Assembly: GCA_905373565.1 (NCBI GenBank)
Contig: CAJPTT010000092.1
Span: forward strand, 1 to 8,028
Length of the DNA: 8,028 bases
From: an uncultured Treponema sp.
Lineage (GTDB): Bacteria > Spirochaetota > Spirochaetia > Treponematales > Treponemataceae
Direction of reading: 5' to 3'
The notes below the pieces were generated by a model. The model ran no database searches. It was not told the origin of the DNA and saw only the letters and a list, made by a program, of their open reading frames with translations. Positions 1 to 6,379 of the stretch are shown here, in pieces. Position 1 is the first letter of the stretch. Each line of letters begins with the position of its first letter. The position numbers were made by a program, and so were the translations under genes.

Positions 1-749
1 ATAAAAGAATCCGAGTATATCTTTTCTCCGTTATTTATCAAAATCAATTCGCTGCAAAGGGAAACAATATCGTTAAAATTATGACTTGTTAATATAAGTG
101 TCGCATGATACGTACTGCAATAGTGCTTTAAAAAATCCCGTATGTTGTATTGCGTAATAACATCAAGGCCTATTGTGGGTTCATCAAGAAAAATGAGTTT
201 CGGTTTATGAATTAAAGCTGCTATCAATTCCATCTTCATCCGTTCGCCCAACGACAGCCGTCTCACCTGAACATTCACCTGTTTTTCTACACCGAGTATT
301 TTAATCATTGTGTGCAGCGTTTTTTGATAGTCGGCATCTTCAATTTCATAAATTGTTTTATTAAGTTCAAAAGAATCGACGGCAGGCAGATCCCACCAAA
401 GTTGACTTTTATTCCCCATCACCATCGAAATTTGCCGCAGATACTCTTTTTTCTTTTCAAAGGGATTATGTTGCAAGACACTCAGATTTCCTGTCGTCGG
501 AAGTATTAAACCGGATAGCATTTTAAGAGTCGTCGTTTTTCCCGCGCCGTTTAAACCGATTAATCCCGTTATCGAGCCCTGATTAATTTCAAAAGAAAGA
601 TTTTTTACCGCAGGCTTATATAATTTTTCACGTTTAAACAAGTTTTTAATACTGCCTTTCAGCCCTGCCTCTTTTTTATAATACGTATAACTTTTGCAAA
701 TATTTTCTGCAACAACAATCTTTTCGCTCTTAACTACCTGATCCGACAT
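1..749 (-). CDS. ABC-2 exporter ATP-binding protein (COG4586-like), C-terminus cut by window edge
   Basis: This is the cytoplasmic ATPase of an ABC-2 type exporter; the substrate is unknown. I read 249 residues without interruption from ATG 749 to the window edge; the family is usually about 320-330 residues, so the C-terminus is missing. Visible motifs are Walker A GLNGAGKT (residues 65-72), the Q-loop Q116 within NKSQLWWDLP, the signature LSLGE (165-169), Walker B LIFLDE (185-190, catalytic E190) and the H-loop H223. The long N-terminal segment before Walker A (YKKEAGLKGSIKNLF) and the QLWWDLP block are typical of the COG4586 ATPases that work with PF06182 permeases, not of generic NatA/DrrA proteins. 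The start is chosen by GGAG nine bases upstream, inside the permease gene; the two genes overlap by 20 nt, suggesting translational coupling. A second permease of the COG4587/COG3694 pair probably lies just beyond the left edge. Confidence 0.93.
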   Translation of the reverse strand, partial: MSDQVVKSEKIVVAENICKSYTYYKKEAGLKGSIKNLFKREKLYKPAVKNLSFEINQGSITGLIGLNGAGKTTTLKMLSGLILPTTGNLSVLQHNPFEKKKEYLRQISMVMGNKSQLWWDLPAVDSFELNKTIYEIEDADYQKTLHTMIKILGVEKQVNVQVRRLSLGERMKMELIAALIHKPKLIFLDEPTIGLDVITQYNIRDFLKHYCSTYHATLILTSHNFNDIVSLCSELILINNGEKIYSDSF

Positions 750-1518
750 AACGCTTTACTCCTTTTTTAAAAATAACATTCGATAATAACAAAAACAGTA
801 TGTTTAAGATAAAAGCATAGAACATAGCGCGCACAGATAATTGTTTAACGATGAACAGAACAGGGAAATTAAAGCAAACAAACAAGGGAATAACAAAGGT
901 TAGAATTTTTTGAATCACTTTTGGATATATCTGCATCGGTTTATTTCCAATAGTAATTAATTCCGAGCCTATCCCCATAACAATATCCATCCGCATAAAC
1001 CAAAAAGCAAGGCTCATCAATATAAACATAATCGAATAAATTAGAAAAAAGCCATTCAGTGAAAGCAGAATATACATCACTCCTTTTAACGGTGTTATAG
1101 GAATATTCAATTGTATAAGGCAATATATCAAACCAACAGTGTTGATGGCGATGTTTTTTATTTGCGGAATGTCGAATGCATGGCATGAAATATTAAAGCG
1201 CGGATTTAACGGTTTTAATAATATAAAATCCAAGGTGCCGGTATTGATCATTTCGGGTAGTCTTTTTAATCCCGGTACTATCGCAAAAGTAAACACAGAA
1301 TCCGTCAATCCGCCCTGAAAAGTCAACATCAGCATTTGATATTTATCCCACCCGTTTATCGTGTTGGTATGAATAAAAATCGTGTCTATAAAAATGATAT
1401 ACATAAAAAGCCACACCAGCTCAAAGGTGCCGCCGCTTATAACATCAAACTTATATTCCAGTAGGTTCATAAGGGAACCTTTAAAATAGGCTTTTAATAG
1501 TAGAAGGTATCTTTTCAT
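730..1518 (-). CDS. ABC-2 family exporter permease (PF06182 / COG3694-like)
   Basis: This is an integral membrane permease of 262 residues, the transmembrane half of the exporter whose ATPase follows. Hydrophobic segments lie near residues 29-48, 60-80, 120-140, 145-175, 205-228 and 232-252, giving about six helices, the normal number. The N-terminal layout (basic start, then an amphipathic stretch, then HTNTINGWDKYQMLML) and the motif RLPEMINTGTLDFILLKPLN are what I recognise from the PF06182 permeases paired with COG4586 ATPases. These are poorly characterised and their cargo is not known. An in-frame TTG lies directly before the ATG; I prefer the ATG at 1518, with AGGATA about ten bases upstream. 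An extended -10 box at 1549-1557 fits transcription of this gene and the ATPase as one operon, with a leader of about 24 nt. Confidence 0.88.
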   Translation of the reverse strand: MKRYLLLLKAYFKGSLMNLLEYKFDVISGGTFELVWLFMYIIFIDTIFIHTNTINGWDKYQMLMLTFQGGLTDSVFTFAIVPGLKRLPEMINTGTLDFILLKPLNPRFNISCHAFDIPQIKNIAINTVGLIYCLIQLNIPITPLKGVMYILLSLNGFFLIYSIMFILMSLAFWFMRMDIVMGIGSELITIGNKPMQIYPKVIQKILTFVIPLFVCFNFPVLFIVKQLSVRAMFYAFILNILFLLLSNVIFKKGVKRYVGSGS

Positions 1519-1548
1519 CAAACAGTGTATCCTATCCGTCTAAAATAA

Positions 1549-1557
1549 GTTATAACA
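1549..1557 (-). promoter_or_regulatory. Extended -10 promoter for the ABC exporter operon
   Basis: Read on the minus strand the bases are TGTTATAAC, that is TG, one base, then TATAAC (5 of 6 to TATAAT). No good -35 hexamer stands 16-18 bases upstream, which is compatible with an extended -10 promoter. The predicted start of transcription is near 1542, leaving a leader of about 24 nt that contains AGGATA before ATG 1518. Assignment is from sequence only. Confidence 0.5.
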
Positions 1558-1575
1558 GATATTATTACAGGACAG

Positions 1576-1591
1576 CGACAGCTATATGTCG
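1576..1591. repeat. Small inverted repeat overlapping the first copy of the 24-nt repeat
   Basis: CGACA (1576-1580) and TGTCG (1587-1591) are exact reverse complements around a six-base spacer, in the divergent region between the ABC exporter and the exported-protein pair. The right arm lies in the repeated 24-mer, but the second copy at 3245 lacks the left arm, so the hairpin is not a shared property of the repeat. It could be an operator or chance. Confidence 0.3.
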
Positions 1592-1604
1592 TAATTGGAT
1601 AAAA
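1581..1604 (+). repeat. 24-nt direct repeat, copy 1 (upstream of the exported-protein pair)
   Basis: The 24-mer beginning GCTATATGTCG and ending GGATAAAA matches 3245-3268 in the same orientation at 23 of 24 positions (A/C difference at the sixth base). The flanks do not match on either side. The two copies bracket the genes at 1698-3234. No transposase or target duplication is visible, so its nature is unknown; it may be a short dispersed repeat of this genome. Confidence 0.6.
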
Positions 1605-1661
1605 CCTTTTGAGAAATTCTTCAGTAAGGGAAATTTCTGTTATGGAGAATACTGCAAAGTG

Positions 1662-1670
1662 TGTTATAAT
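1662..1670 (+). promoter_or_regulatory. Extended -10 promoter for the two exported-protein genes
   Basis: The bases TGTTATAAT give TG, one base and a perfect TATAAT. No clear -35 box is present. Transcription would start near 1677, giving a leader of about 21 nt that includes CGGAG before ATG 1698. The position of this promoter argues against the in-frame GTG at 1659 as start codon, since that codon would lie upstream of the transcript. Confidence 0.6.
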
Positions 1671-1697
1671 AAACATAATATATTACGGAGAAAAACT

Positions 1698-2300
1698 ATG
1701 TTTAATATAAAAAAGAACATCACATTGATTATGCTAAGCATTGCACTTTTTACGGGCTTTAATTCTCTGCTTTTTGCAGAAAAAAATAAGGAGAATTCTA
1801 TGTCCTATGTAGGAAAATGGGTATTTCATTCAATTATGAGTATGGATGAAAGCGACAGAACTACGTTCCTTAATGCCGAGGAGTATCTAAACACGTTGCC
1901 TGATTTCATCGATAAAAATAATACAGCTGCAGTCGAAGAAGAACGACGCGAGAGAAAGACTAGAATAGACTCTGTGCTGGAAATTTGTAAAGACGGTATG
2001 ATTTATATGCTTATGTCGATTCCTGATAATGTACCTCAAGAAAAAATTGATAAAGCCGTCGAAGCGGGGGTAGTCACGCTCCGTCATGGTATGATGATGC
2101 TTGGTAAACCTCAGCCTTGGGAAGACAGGAACGGTGAGTTATGGGTACAAATCGGAACGGTTGATTTTTTTGACGGTCAAGGCCAAAAACCTAATTGGGA
2201 AAAATGTGTTATCGAAAACGGTCTATTGACATTTGTTACGACCCGTTACAAAAAGCCGAGTAATCAGGCTTGCAATATGGAGTTAACACAATATGAATAG
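1698..2300 (+). CDS. Exported protein of unknown function, possibly lipocalin-like
   Basis: I do not recognise this 200-residue protein as a named family. Residues 1-27 form a signal peptide: basic MFNIKKN, a hydrophobic core, then LLFA before EK, with likely signal peptidase I cleavage after LFA; there is no lipobox cysteine. The mature part opens with SYVGKWVF, a pattern seen at the first strand of lipocalin-like domains, and ends with a strand-like ENGLLTFVTTRY; the middle is charged and helical (AAVEEERRERKTR). The lipocalin suggestion is weak. The start ATG has GGAG seven bases upstream and follows a good -10 box; an in-frame GTG at 1659 overlaps that box and is rejected. The gene overlaps the next by 8 nt, so the two are co-transcribed and probably act in the same place, the periplasm. 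A second strong ribosome site lies inside the gene at 1789-1802. Confidence 0.75.
   Translation: MFNIKKNITLIMLSIALFTGFNSLLFAEKNKENSMSYVGKWVFHSIMSMDESDRTTFLNAEEYLNTLPDFIDKNNTAAVEEERRERKTRIDSVLEICKDGMIYMLMSIPDNVPQEKIDKAVEAGVVTLRHGMMMLGKPQPWEDRNGELWVQIGTVDFFDGQGQKPNWEKCVIENGLLTFVTTRYKKPSNQACNMELTQYE
1789..1802 (+). promoter_or_regulatory. Internal Shine-Dalgarno plus in-frame ATG after the signal peptide
   Basis: AAGGAG followed six bases later by ATG (1800-1802) lies in frame at codon 35, just past the predicted signal-peptidase site. Translation starting here would give a form of about 166 residues beginning MSYVGKWVF without signal peptide. This ribosome site is stronger than the one used for the full-length start. 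It may be fortuitous, because AAGGAGAAT also encodes the ordinary residues K-E-N. Confidence 0.35.
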
Positions 2301-3234
2301 AAAAATTATATCGATTATTTTCACTCTTGCCGTTTTAACTGCAGGAGCTTCCGCTCTTTTTGCAGAGGAACCTGTAACGATCAAAACGCTCTTTAAACTC
2401 TTACCTGAAAAAGCATTAAAGCCTGTTTTTGATAATTTTAACTTGGATACGGCAAACAGGGATTCGTACATTGAGGTCTGCGATGAGAAAAACCGGTATT
2501 TGAGCCTTAAAAGCAAATACGGTTTTGAAATGTGTTATTGGGATGTAAAAGGCGGTAAAAAACTTATTTTGGTAAGTTACGACGGTGCCGGCTCTGGAGT
2601 CTTTTATCTTTACAATAAAGGCAAAATTTCCGAAACGAACGATTTCGGCATAAAAACAGTAAAAGAACAGATCAAAAAAAGCCCTGCATTTCAAGGTATG
2701 AATGATTTGATACGTTTTTATCCGCTGCGGGACAACACTTCGCTTGCGGTAATGATAAACCAACTTGATTGTATGATTTTTAAGTGGAAAAATGAAAAAT
2801 TTGTCCGCATCAGCGACTATGTGCTAAAAGAAACCGATGATGAAGCAGATGTTTACAGTATATTATTGAGCGGTTTTGTAAAAGCTCTTAATGCCCATGA
2901 TGCGGCTTCTTGTTTGCAGTATATTAAACCTGAATATATCGCATTCCAATGTATGGATATGTTCCAAGGACGGGCTGAACAATTCATTTGTAAACTTATT
3001 GCAGGACAAACTGAAAACATTGACTACATTGCACCGAATAGGCTGGAAGATATCAAAAAGGCAACCTACAGCTTAAATCCTAATGCACCCGATAGCGAGT
3101 CTGACTTTATGATTATTATTGAACTTATCGACGGGCATACCTACACCTATTTTCCCAAGGTTGAAAATATTGAAGAAGCTGAAATATATGGGCTGCCAAT
3201 TCAATATCTTTATCTTGTCAGAGTGATGGAATAA
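2293..3234 (+). CDS. Exported protein of unknown function, second gene of the pair
   Basis: This 313-residue protein is not a family I can name. It begins with a clear signal peptide (MNRKIISIIFTLAVLT, then GASALFA before EE), with likely cleavage after ALFA and no lipobox. The mature protein seems to have two parts. Residues about 30-175 are rich in strands and aromatic residues, with the block SYDGAGSGVFYLYNKGK. Residues about 185-313 start with a helix (GFVKALNAHDAASCLQYIKPEYIAF) of the sort that opens NTF2/SnoaL-like domains, then strands (DFMIIIELIDGHTYTYF); that fold is only a guess. GGAG stands ten bases before the ATG, inside the preceding gene, whose stop overlaps the start region by 8 nt. 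This indicates coupled translation with the 1698 gene. No good hairpin terminator follows; a repeat copy lies 10 nt past the stop codon. Confidence 0.8.
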   Translation: MNRKIISIIFTLAVLTAGASALFAEEPVTIKTLFKLLPEKALKPVFDNFNLDTANRDSYIEVCDEKNRYLSLKSKYGFEMCYWDVKGGKKLILVSYDGAGSGVFYLYNKGKISETNDFGIKTVKEQIKKSPAFQGMNDLIRFYPLRDNTSLAVMINQLDCMIFKWKNEKFVRISDYVLKETDDEADVYSILLSGFVKALNAHDAASCLQYIKPEYIAFQCMDMFQGRAEQFICKLIAGQTENIDYIAPNRLEDIKKATYSLNPNAPDSESDFMIIIELIDGHTYTYFPKVENIEEAEIYGLPIQYLYLVRVME

Positions 3235-3244
3235 AAAAGGAACC

Positions 3245-3268
3245 GCTATCTGTCGTAATTGGATAAAA
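3245..3268 (+). repeat. 24-nt direct repeat, copy 2 (downstream of the exported-protein pair)
   Basis: This is the second copy of the 24-mer found at 1581-1604, same orientation, one mismatch. It occupies most of the 47-nt gap between two convergent genes (stops at 3234 and 3282). T-runs flank it when read on the minus strand, but I see no stem that would make it a classical terminator. Confidence 0.6.
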
Positions 3269-3281
3269 AAATTACATTTTT

Positions 3282-3695
3282 TTACAAAAGTTTTTTTACC
3301 AGCTTCAAGAAAGCCGGTATTAATGATGCTATCATAACAACATTGTAAATAATGAAAACCGGAAGAATTTTACGAATATTTTTTTTATTAAATACCAACA
3401 TATCTATACCTAGTATAAACAAAATAATTGCCACATAGCCAAACATTATTAGCTCTTTCATTGGTAAAGAGAAGTGAGCAAAATAAAACAATATCATTAC
3501 AATTGCAGCTAATAACGCAAAAAAATATAATAGTATACCTAACTGATTTGCGACCGATTCAATATCATATTGTGCCTTTTCTTCATCCGGCATAGTATTG
3601 TACCCTGCTATTAAGTCGTATGCTTTTAATTCTCTAATTATAATACCGCCGCCGGCGAATGAAAGGAACATTAATACTAAAATAATATATAACAT
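3282..3695 (-). CDS. DUF3784-like membrane protein
   Basis: This is a 137-residue membrane protein with about four hydrophobic helices (near residues 1-20, 50-73, 80-101 and 108-133). The stretch after the first helix, ELKAYDLIAGYNTMPDEEKA, is the hallmark of the DUF3784 family (PF12650), whose function is unknown and whose members are common in Firmicutes and also found in spirochaetes. The ATG has an excellent ribosome site, GGAGGT, five bases upstream. The gene follows the WYL regulator on the same strand with only 36 nt between them, so it is most likely the second gene of that operon. It may be something the regulator controls or simply be carried along; the sequence cannot tell. Confidence 0.8.
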   Translation of the reverse strand: MLYIILVLMFLSFAGGGIIIRELKAYDLIAGYNTMPDEEKAQYDIESVANQLGILLYFFALLAAIVMILFYFAHFSLPMKELIMFGYVAIILFILGIDMLVFNKKNIRKILPVFIIYNVVMIASLIPAFLKLVKKLL

Positions 3696-3731
3696 AAAGC
3701 ACCTCCGAGCACTTTAGCGTGTTCATTCATT

Positions 3732-4667
3732 TCATAAGCAAAATCGAGCATTATCATAATTAGCTAAAAAATTTTTTGCTGTTTTTACAAGTTCCGTTTG
3801 ATAATCTTTAGGAGATACGACGGTAACTGCATTCCCGAAGCTGAGGAGTAAGGCCTTCCACAACCGTTCTTTTGCAGGAACACGGATATGGGTTTTATAT
3901 TTTTGAGACGGCAGTGTTTCGATAACGGAGTCGGGAAAATACTCTTCGATGAGGGGTCTTTCCGTTTCGGAAAAAACGATTTCTATATCAATGCAGGTCT
4001 TGTAATACGCAAGTTCGGCTTCTCTCATCCTCTGCGGTATATCGCCGTGATTTGCAACGGCAGTTTCTTTTGAGATGACAAGCGTTTGAATCCGTGCAAC
4101 TTTAAAAGTTCGATACTCTTTTGTTTCTTTAAGGTATGTAAACAAATACCACGCATACCATTTGTAATGAATGGCAAGCGGTTCCGCACAAATATGCAAA
4201 CTTTTTCCTTCTGAATTACGGTAATCGAATACGATATATTTTTTATCGCTTATCGCTTTTTCCAACAGCAGATTGAAATCTTGTACTTTTTTATTTTCTT
4301 TTGTAACACTAAAATCCCAAAAGACTTTTTGCCCGTCTCCTTTTTCGATAATTGCATTGTATTTTTTGATTAAAGAGTTTAAGCTCTCGTTTGTGTATGA
4401 CGTTGCAAGGCTTTCCAACGCATTGACAATGATTTGCTGTTCGCTGTTTTTGACGGTGAGGTTCTTTATTTTATAATGTTCTAAAACGGCATAACCGCCG
4501 TACCTTCCGCCTAATGTATACACCGGTATACCGGCTTCGGCGATACTCGCCATATCACGCTGAATAGTCCTCACCGATACATTAAAATACTCGGCTAAGT
4601 ATTTTGCTGATACTTTTTCATGATTTAATAAATAGATAATTATTTCAAGGAGCCGTTCAAGTTTCAT
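3732..4667 (-). CDS. YafY-type HTH and WYL-domain transcriptional regulator
   Basis: This is a cytoplasmic DNA-binding regulator of 311 residues, the usual length for the DeoR/YafY WYL group. Residues 1-55 form a winged helix-turn-helix with recognition helix SVRTIQRDM (31-39) and wing GGRYGGY (53-59). A WYL domain covers about residues 128-200, with the literal W173-Y174-L175 and FKVARI (188-193). A WCX-like C-terminal domain follows (about 225-311). WYL domains are thought to bind a ligand, in some cases nucleic acid or nucleotide, and to change DNA binding. I chose ATG 4667 because MKLERLLEII is the typical start of the family; an in-frame TTG at 4712 would lie inside the promoter. No Shine-Dalgarno is visible. 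The DUF3784-like gene is 36 nt downstream, suggesting an operon that the protein may regulate itself. Confidence 0.9.
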   Translation of the reverse strand: MKLERLLEIIIYLLNHEKVSAKYLAEYFNVSVRTIQRDMASIAEAGIPVYTLGGRYGGYAVLEHYKIKNLTVKNSEQQIIVNALESLATSYTNESLNSLIKKYNAIIEKGDGQKVFWDFSVTKENKKVQDFNLLLEKAISDKKYIVFDYRNSEGKSLHICAEPLAIHYKWYAWYLFTYLKETKEYRTFKVARIQTLVISKETAVANHGDIPQRMREAELAYYKTCIDIEIVFSETERPLIEEYFPDSVIETLPSQKYKTHIRVPAKERLWKALLLSFGNAVTVVSPKDYQTELVKTAKNFLANYDNARFCL

Positions 4668-4683
4668 AGTGTGAATATTTAAT

Positions 4684-4712
4684 TGTATATAATAAAAGCA
4701 TATATCAATCAA
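4684..4712 (-). promoter_or_regulatory. -35/-10 promoter of the WYL regulator operon
   Basis: On the minus strand TTGATT (4712-4707) is followed after exactly 17 bases by TATACA (4689-4684), a good vegetative promoter. Transcription would start near 4677, leaving a leader of about 10 nt before ATG 4667. That leader has no purine-rich ribosome site. The promoter also covers the alternative TTG start at 4712, which supports the ATG start. Confidence 0.55.
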
Positions 4713-4805
4713 GGTAAAAAATCAGACTATGCGTTACAATCACAACTTTTTTTGCACAAAAAATATCCCGCGTTCGGTAACAGCTATCGTACGTAGATCG
4801 TTGTG

Positions 4806-5090
4806 TTATATTATTCTTCGTAACATTCCGTACAGACGGCGAAAGTGTAGAACGATAAAAAAACCGATAAGGCTGACAATCAATGCGCCGAATATTACTT
4901 TGATTGAACTGATCATTTGAGCAATAAATTGTAACACCACAAAAAAATACGGCTTTTGTTCGAAAATTGGATAAGCGGTATACCCATCAAAAGACATCGG
5001 TATAAACATCACTATACTAATACATCCGAACATTGAAAGGATAAGAGAAATTCCAAAATACAATCTAAGATATTTTAACAGCCGGTTCAT
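4806..5090 (-). CDS. Small membrane protein of unknown function
   Basis: This is a 94-residue hydrophobic protein with no family I recognise. Helices are likely near residues 10-31, 48-66 and 67-84, followed by a basic tail (HFRRLYGMLRRII) that should stay in the cytoplasm. The gene starts 5 nt after the stop of the 87-residue membrane protein gene, and its weak ribosome site (AAGG, ten bases before ATG) lies within that gene, so the two are translated as a unit. Both being tiny membrane proteins suggests that they may form a complex; this is inference. Downstream, 4713-4805 holds only A/T runs and a weak CCG-loop-CGG stem before a T-run. Confidence 0.65.
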   Translation of the reverse strand: MNRLLKYLRLYFGISLILSMFGCISIVMFIPMSFDGYTAYPIFEQKPYFFVVLQFIAQMISSIKVIFGALIVSLIGFFIVLHFRRLYGMLRRII

Positions 5091-5095
5091 GTAGT

Positions 5096-5359
5096 TTAAG
5101 CCTTTCCCAATAACTTTGCAAATACTTGGCCTGTTCCCCAGAATACCAATCCGAGCGTTACATTCGATACGACCTTTTCAAGATATGCTAATTGCTTTAA
5201 TGTTGCATGCCCCTGCGCTAAAATATCAATAACTAAATTAAGTGCTGCAGCAATAATAGAAAGAGCAATAAAAATAACACTGGCAATTTGGATATATTTC
5301 GGTATGTCAATGTCTTGCAGTGTCTGCTTTTTCTTTTCTACAGTTTCATTTTCATTCAT
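5096..5359 (-). CDS. Small two-helix membrane protein of unknown function
   Basis: This 87-residue protein has a charged N-terminal tail (MNENETVEKKKQ), a hydrophobic helix at about residues 24-46 and a second at about 66-84. I do not recognise a family. The ATG has GGAG six bases upstream. It lies 49 nt after the radical SAM gene and 5 nt before the 94-residue membrane protein gene, all on one strand. An extended -10 box at 5403-5411 gives it a promoter of its own, so it could be made together with, or separately from, the radical SAM enzyme. Confidence 0.7.
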   Translation of the reverse strand: MNENETVEKKKQTLQDIDIPKYIQIASVIFIALSIIAAALNLVIDILAQGHATLKQLAYLEKVVSNVTLGLVFWGTGQVFAKLLGKA

Positions 5360-5402
5360 AATCTGCTCCTAATGGATTTGATTCGTTTACGTATTGGCTG
5401 CC

Positions 5403-5411
5403 ATTATATCA
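5403..5411 (-). promoter_or_regulatory. Extended -10 promoter overlapping the stop codon of the radical SAM gene
   Basis: Read on the minus strand the bases are TGATATAAT: TG, one base and a perfect TATAAT. The TGA is also the stop codon of the radical SAM gene (5409-5411). Transcription would begin near 5396, giving a leader of about 37 nt for the two small membrane protein genes. No convincing -35 box is seen in the coding sequence upstream. Confidence 0.5.
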
Positions 5412-6284
5412 AAATAATTCCAACTGCGCATTCGTCTTTCCGGGGATTTTATCAAAAGCGCTTAAATATGCAAATATGATATCAGGGTTGGTTTCTATGC
5501 CGTTTTCTTTGCACCGCGCACGGAAGATATTCATAAGGCGTGTATTGTGCGGACTTATAACGGAATAGCGAGTACCGTAACGCTGGATATATTTTTCTTT
5601 TAAGCCTGGAAACGCTGCATCAAGTTTTTTATAAAAATATTCGCGGTTACCGTTTCTGAGCGTTAAGCCCATGCCGAAACAGATGATGCCGCATACTTTT
5701 GCTTCGATGCAATACTGTAAAATACCTTCGAGATTTTCCTCCATATCATTGATGAACGGAAGAATCGGTGTAAGCCACACAACGGTGGGAATACCTGCAT
5801 CGCGCAGTGTTTTAAGCACGGTAAAGCGTTCACTGGTAACGGCAACATTCGGCTCAAGTATTTTACATAAACTATCATCATAGGTAGTCAGCGTCATTTG
5901 TATAACGCATTTTGCTTTGGTGTTTATCGCCTGTAAAAGTTCGAGGTCGCGCAATATCAGCGGCGATTTTGTTATCACGGTAAAACCGAAACCGTAGCGG
6001 TGGACGGTCTCTATCGCTTTCCGCGTCATACCGAGTTTTTCTTCCAGCGGCATATACGGGTCAGTCATAGAACCGGTACCGATCATGCACTTATTGCGCT
6101 TCCGCTGCAAGGCATCTTCGAGCAGCTCTATTGCATTTTCTTTTATTTCTATATCTTCAAAGCTGTGGGTTATATGATAACACTCACTGCGCGAGTCGCA
6201 ATAGATACACCCATGCGTGCAACCGCGGTATAAGTTCATCCCATTTTTAGCTGATAAAATTCCTTTTGCTTGTACAAAGTGCAT
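5409..6284 (-). CDS. SPL-family radical SAM protein (COG1533-like)
   Basis: This is a cytoplasmic radical S-adenosylmethionine enzyme of 291 residues. The cluster motif C22-x3-C26-x2-C29 (within YRGCTHGCIYCDSRSECY) would bind the 4Fe-4S cluster that cleaves SAM. The block MIGTGSMTDPYMPLE (near residues 68-82) and the ITKSP strand (near 104) follow the usual TIM-barrel order. The start MHFVQAKGILSAKNGMNLYRGC is the normal N-terminus of the family, so ATG 6284 is secure. The family is named after spore photoproduct lyase, but these shorter proteins occur in non-sporulating bacteria and their substrate is not known; I do not claim DNA repair. The gene diverges from the exported protein at 6392. 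An extended -10 box lies only six bases before the ATG and no Shine-Dalgarno is present, suggesting a leaderless transcript. Two small membrane protein genes follow on the same strand. Confidence 0.92.
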   Translation of the reverse strand: MHFVQAKGILSAKNGMNLYRGCTHGCIYCDSRSECYHITHSFEDIEIKENAIELLEDALQRKRNKCMIGTGSMTDPYMPLEEKLGMTRKAIETVHRYGFGFTVITKSPLILRDLELLQAINTKAKCVIQMTLTTYDDSLCKILEPNVAVTSERFTVLKTLRDAGIPTVVWLTPILPFINDMEENLEGILQYCIEAKVCGIICFGMGLTLRNGNREYFYKKLDAAFPGLKEKYIQRYGTRYSVISPHNTRLMNIFRARCKENGIETNPDIIFAYLSAFDKIPGKTNAQLELF

Positions 6285-6290
6285 GATCTC

Positions 6291-6299
6291 AGTATAGCA
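6291..6299 (-). promoter_or_regulatory. Extended -10 box directly before the radical SAM gene (leaderless transcript predicted)
   Basis: On the minus strand the bases are TGCTATACT: TG, one base and TATACT (5 of 6). Only six bases (6290-6285) separate it from ATG 6284, so the usual start of transcription, seven bases after the box, falls on the A of the start codon. No -35 hexamer and no Shine-Dalgarno are visible. Confidence 0.5.
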
Positions 6300-6379
6300 T
6301 AGCCTCAGAAAAAGCGCAGCACATACCCATTAGTAAGGTTCATCAAGCTCATCGATTTATATACAATAAATGTAAATGA

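Noticed and set aside
312..509. Plus-strand reading frame of 65 codons opposite the ABC ATPase
   Set aside because: It is antisense to a fully convincing ATPase frame with all ABC motifs, and it has no ribosome site or recognisable product.
1659..1697. Longer N-terminus of the first exported protein from GTG 1659
   Set aside because: The GTG lies upstream of the -10 box at 1662-1670, and the extension would bury a typical signal peptide start that has its own GGAG.
4668..4712. Longer N-terminus of the WYL regulator from TTG 4712
   Set aside because: It would start inside the -35 box of the promoter, has no ribosome site, and adds residues not normal for the family.
4745..4766. T-run, GCAC, A-run inverted repeat between the 94-residue gene and the WYL promoter, considered as a terminator
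   Set aside because: The stem is made only of A-T pairs with a four-base loop, and the nearby CCG/CGG stem is just three pairs long. That is too weak to call a terminator.
4964..4974. AAATTGGATAA, resembling part of the 24-nt repeat
   Set aside because: Only about eleven AT-rich bases match and it lies inside the coding sequence of the 94-residue protein; this is expected by chance.
5663..6233. Several 70-77 codon frames on both strands inside the radical SAM gene
   Set aside because: They are shadows of the long SPL-family frame and have no ribosome sites or plausible domains.
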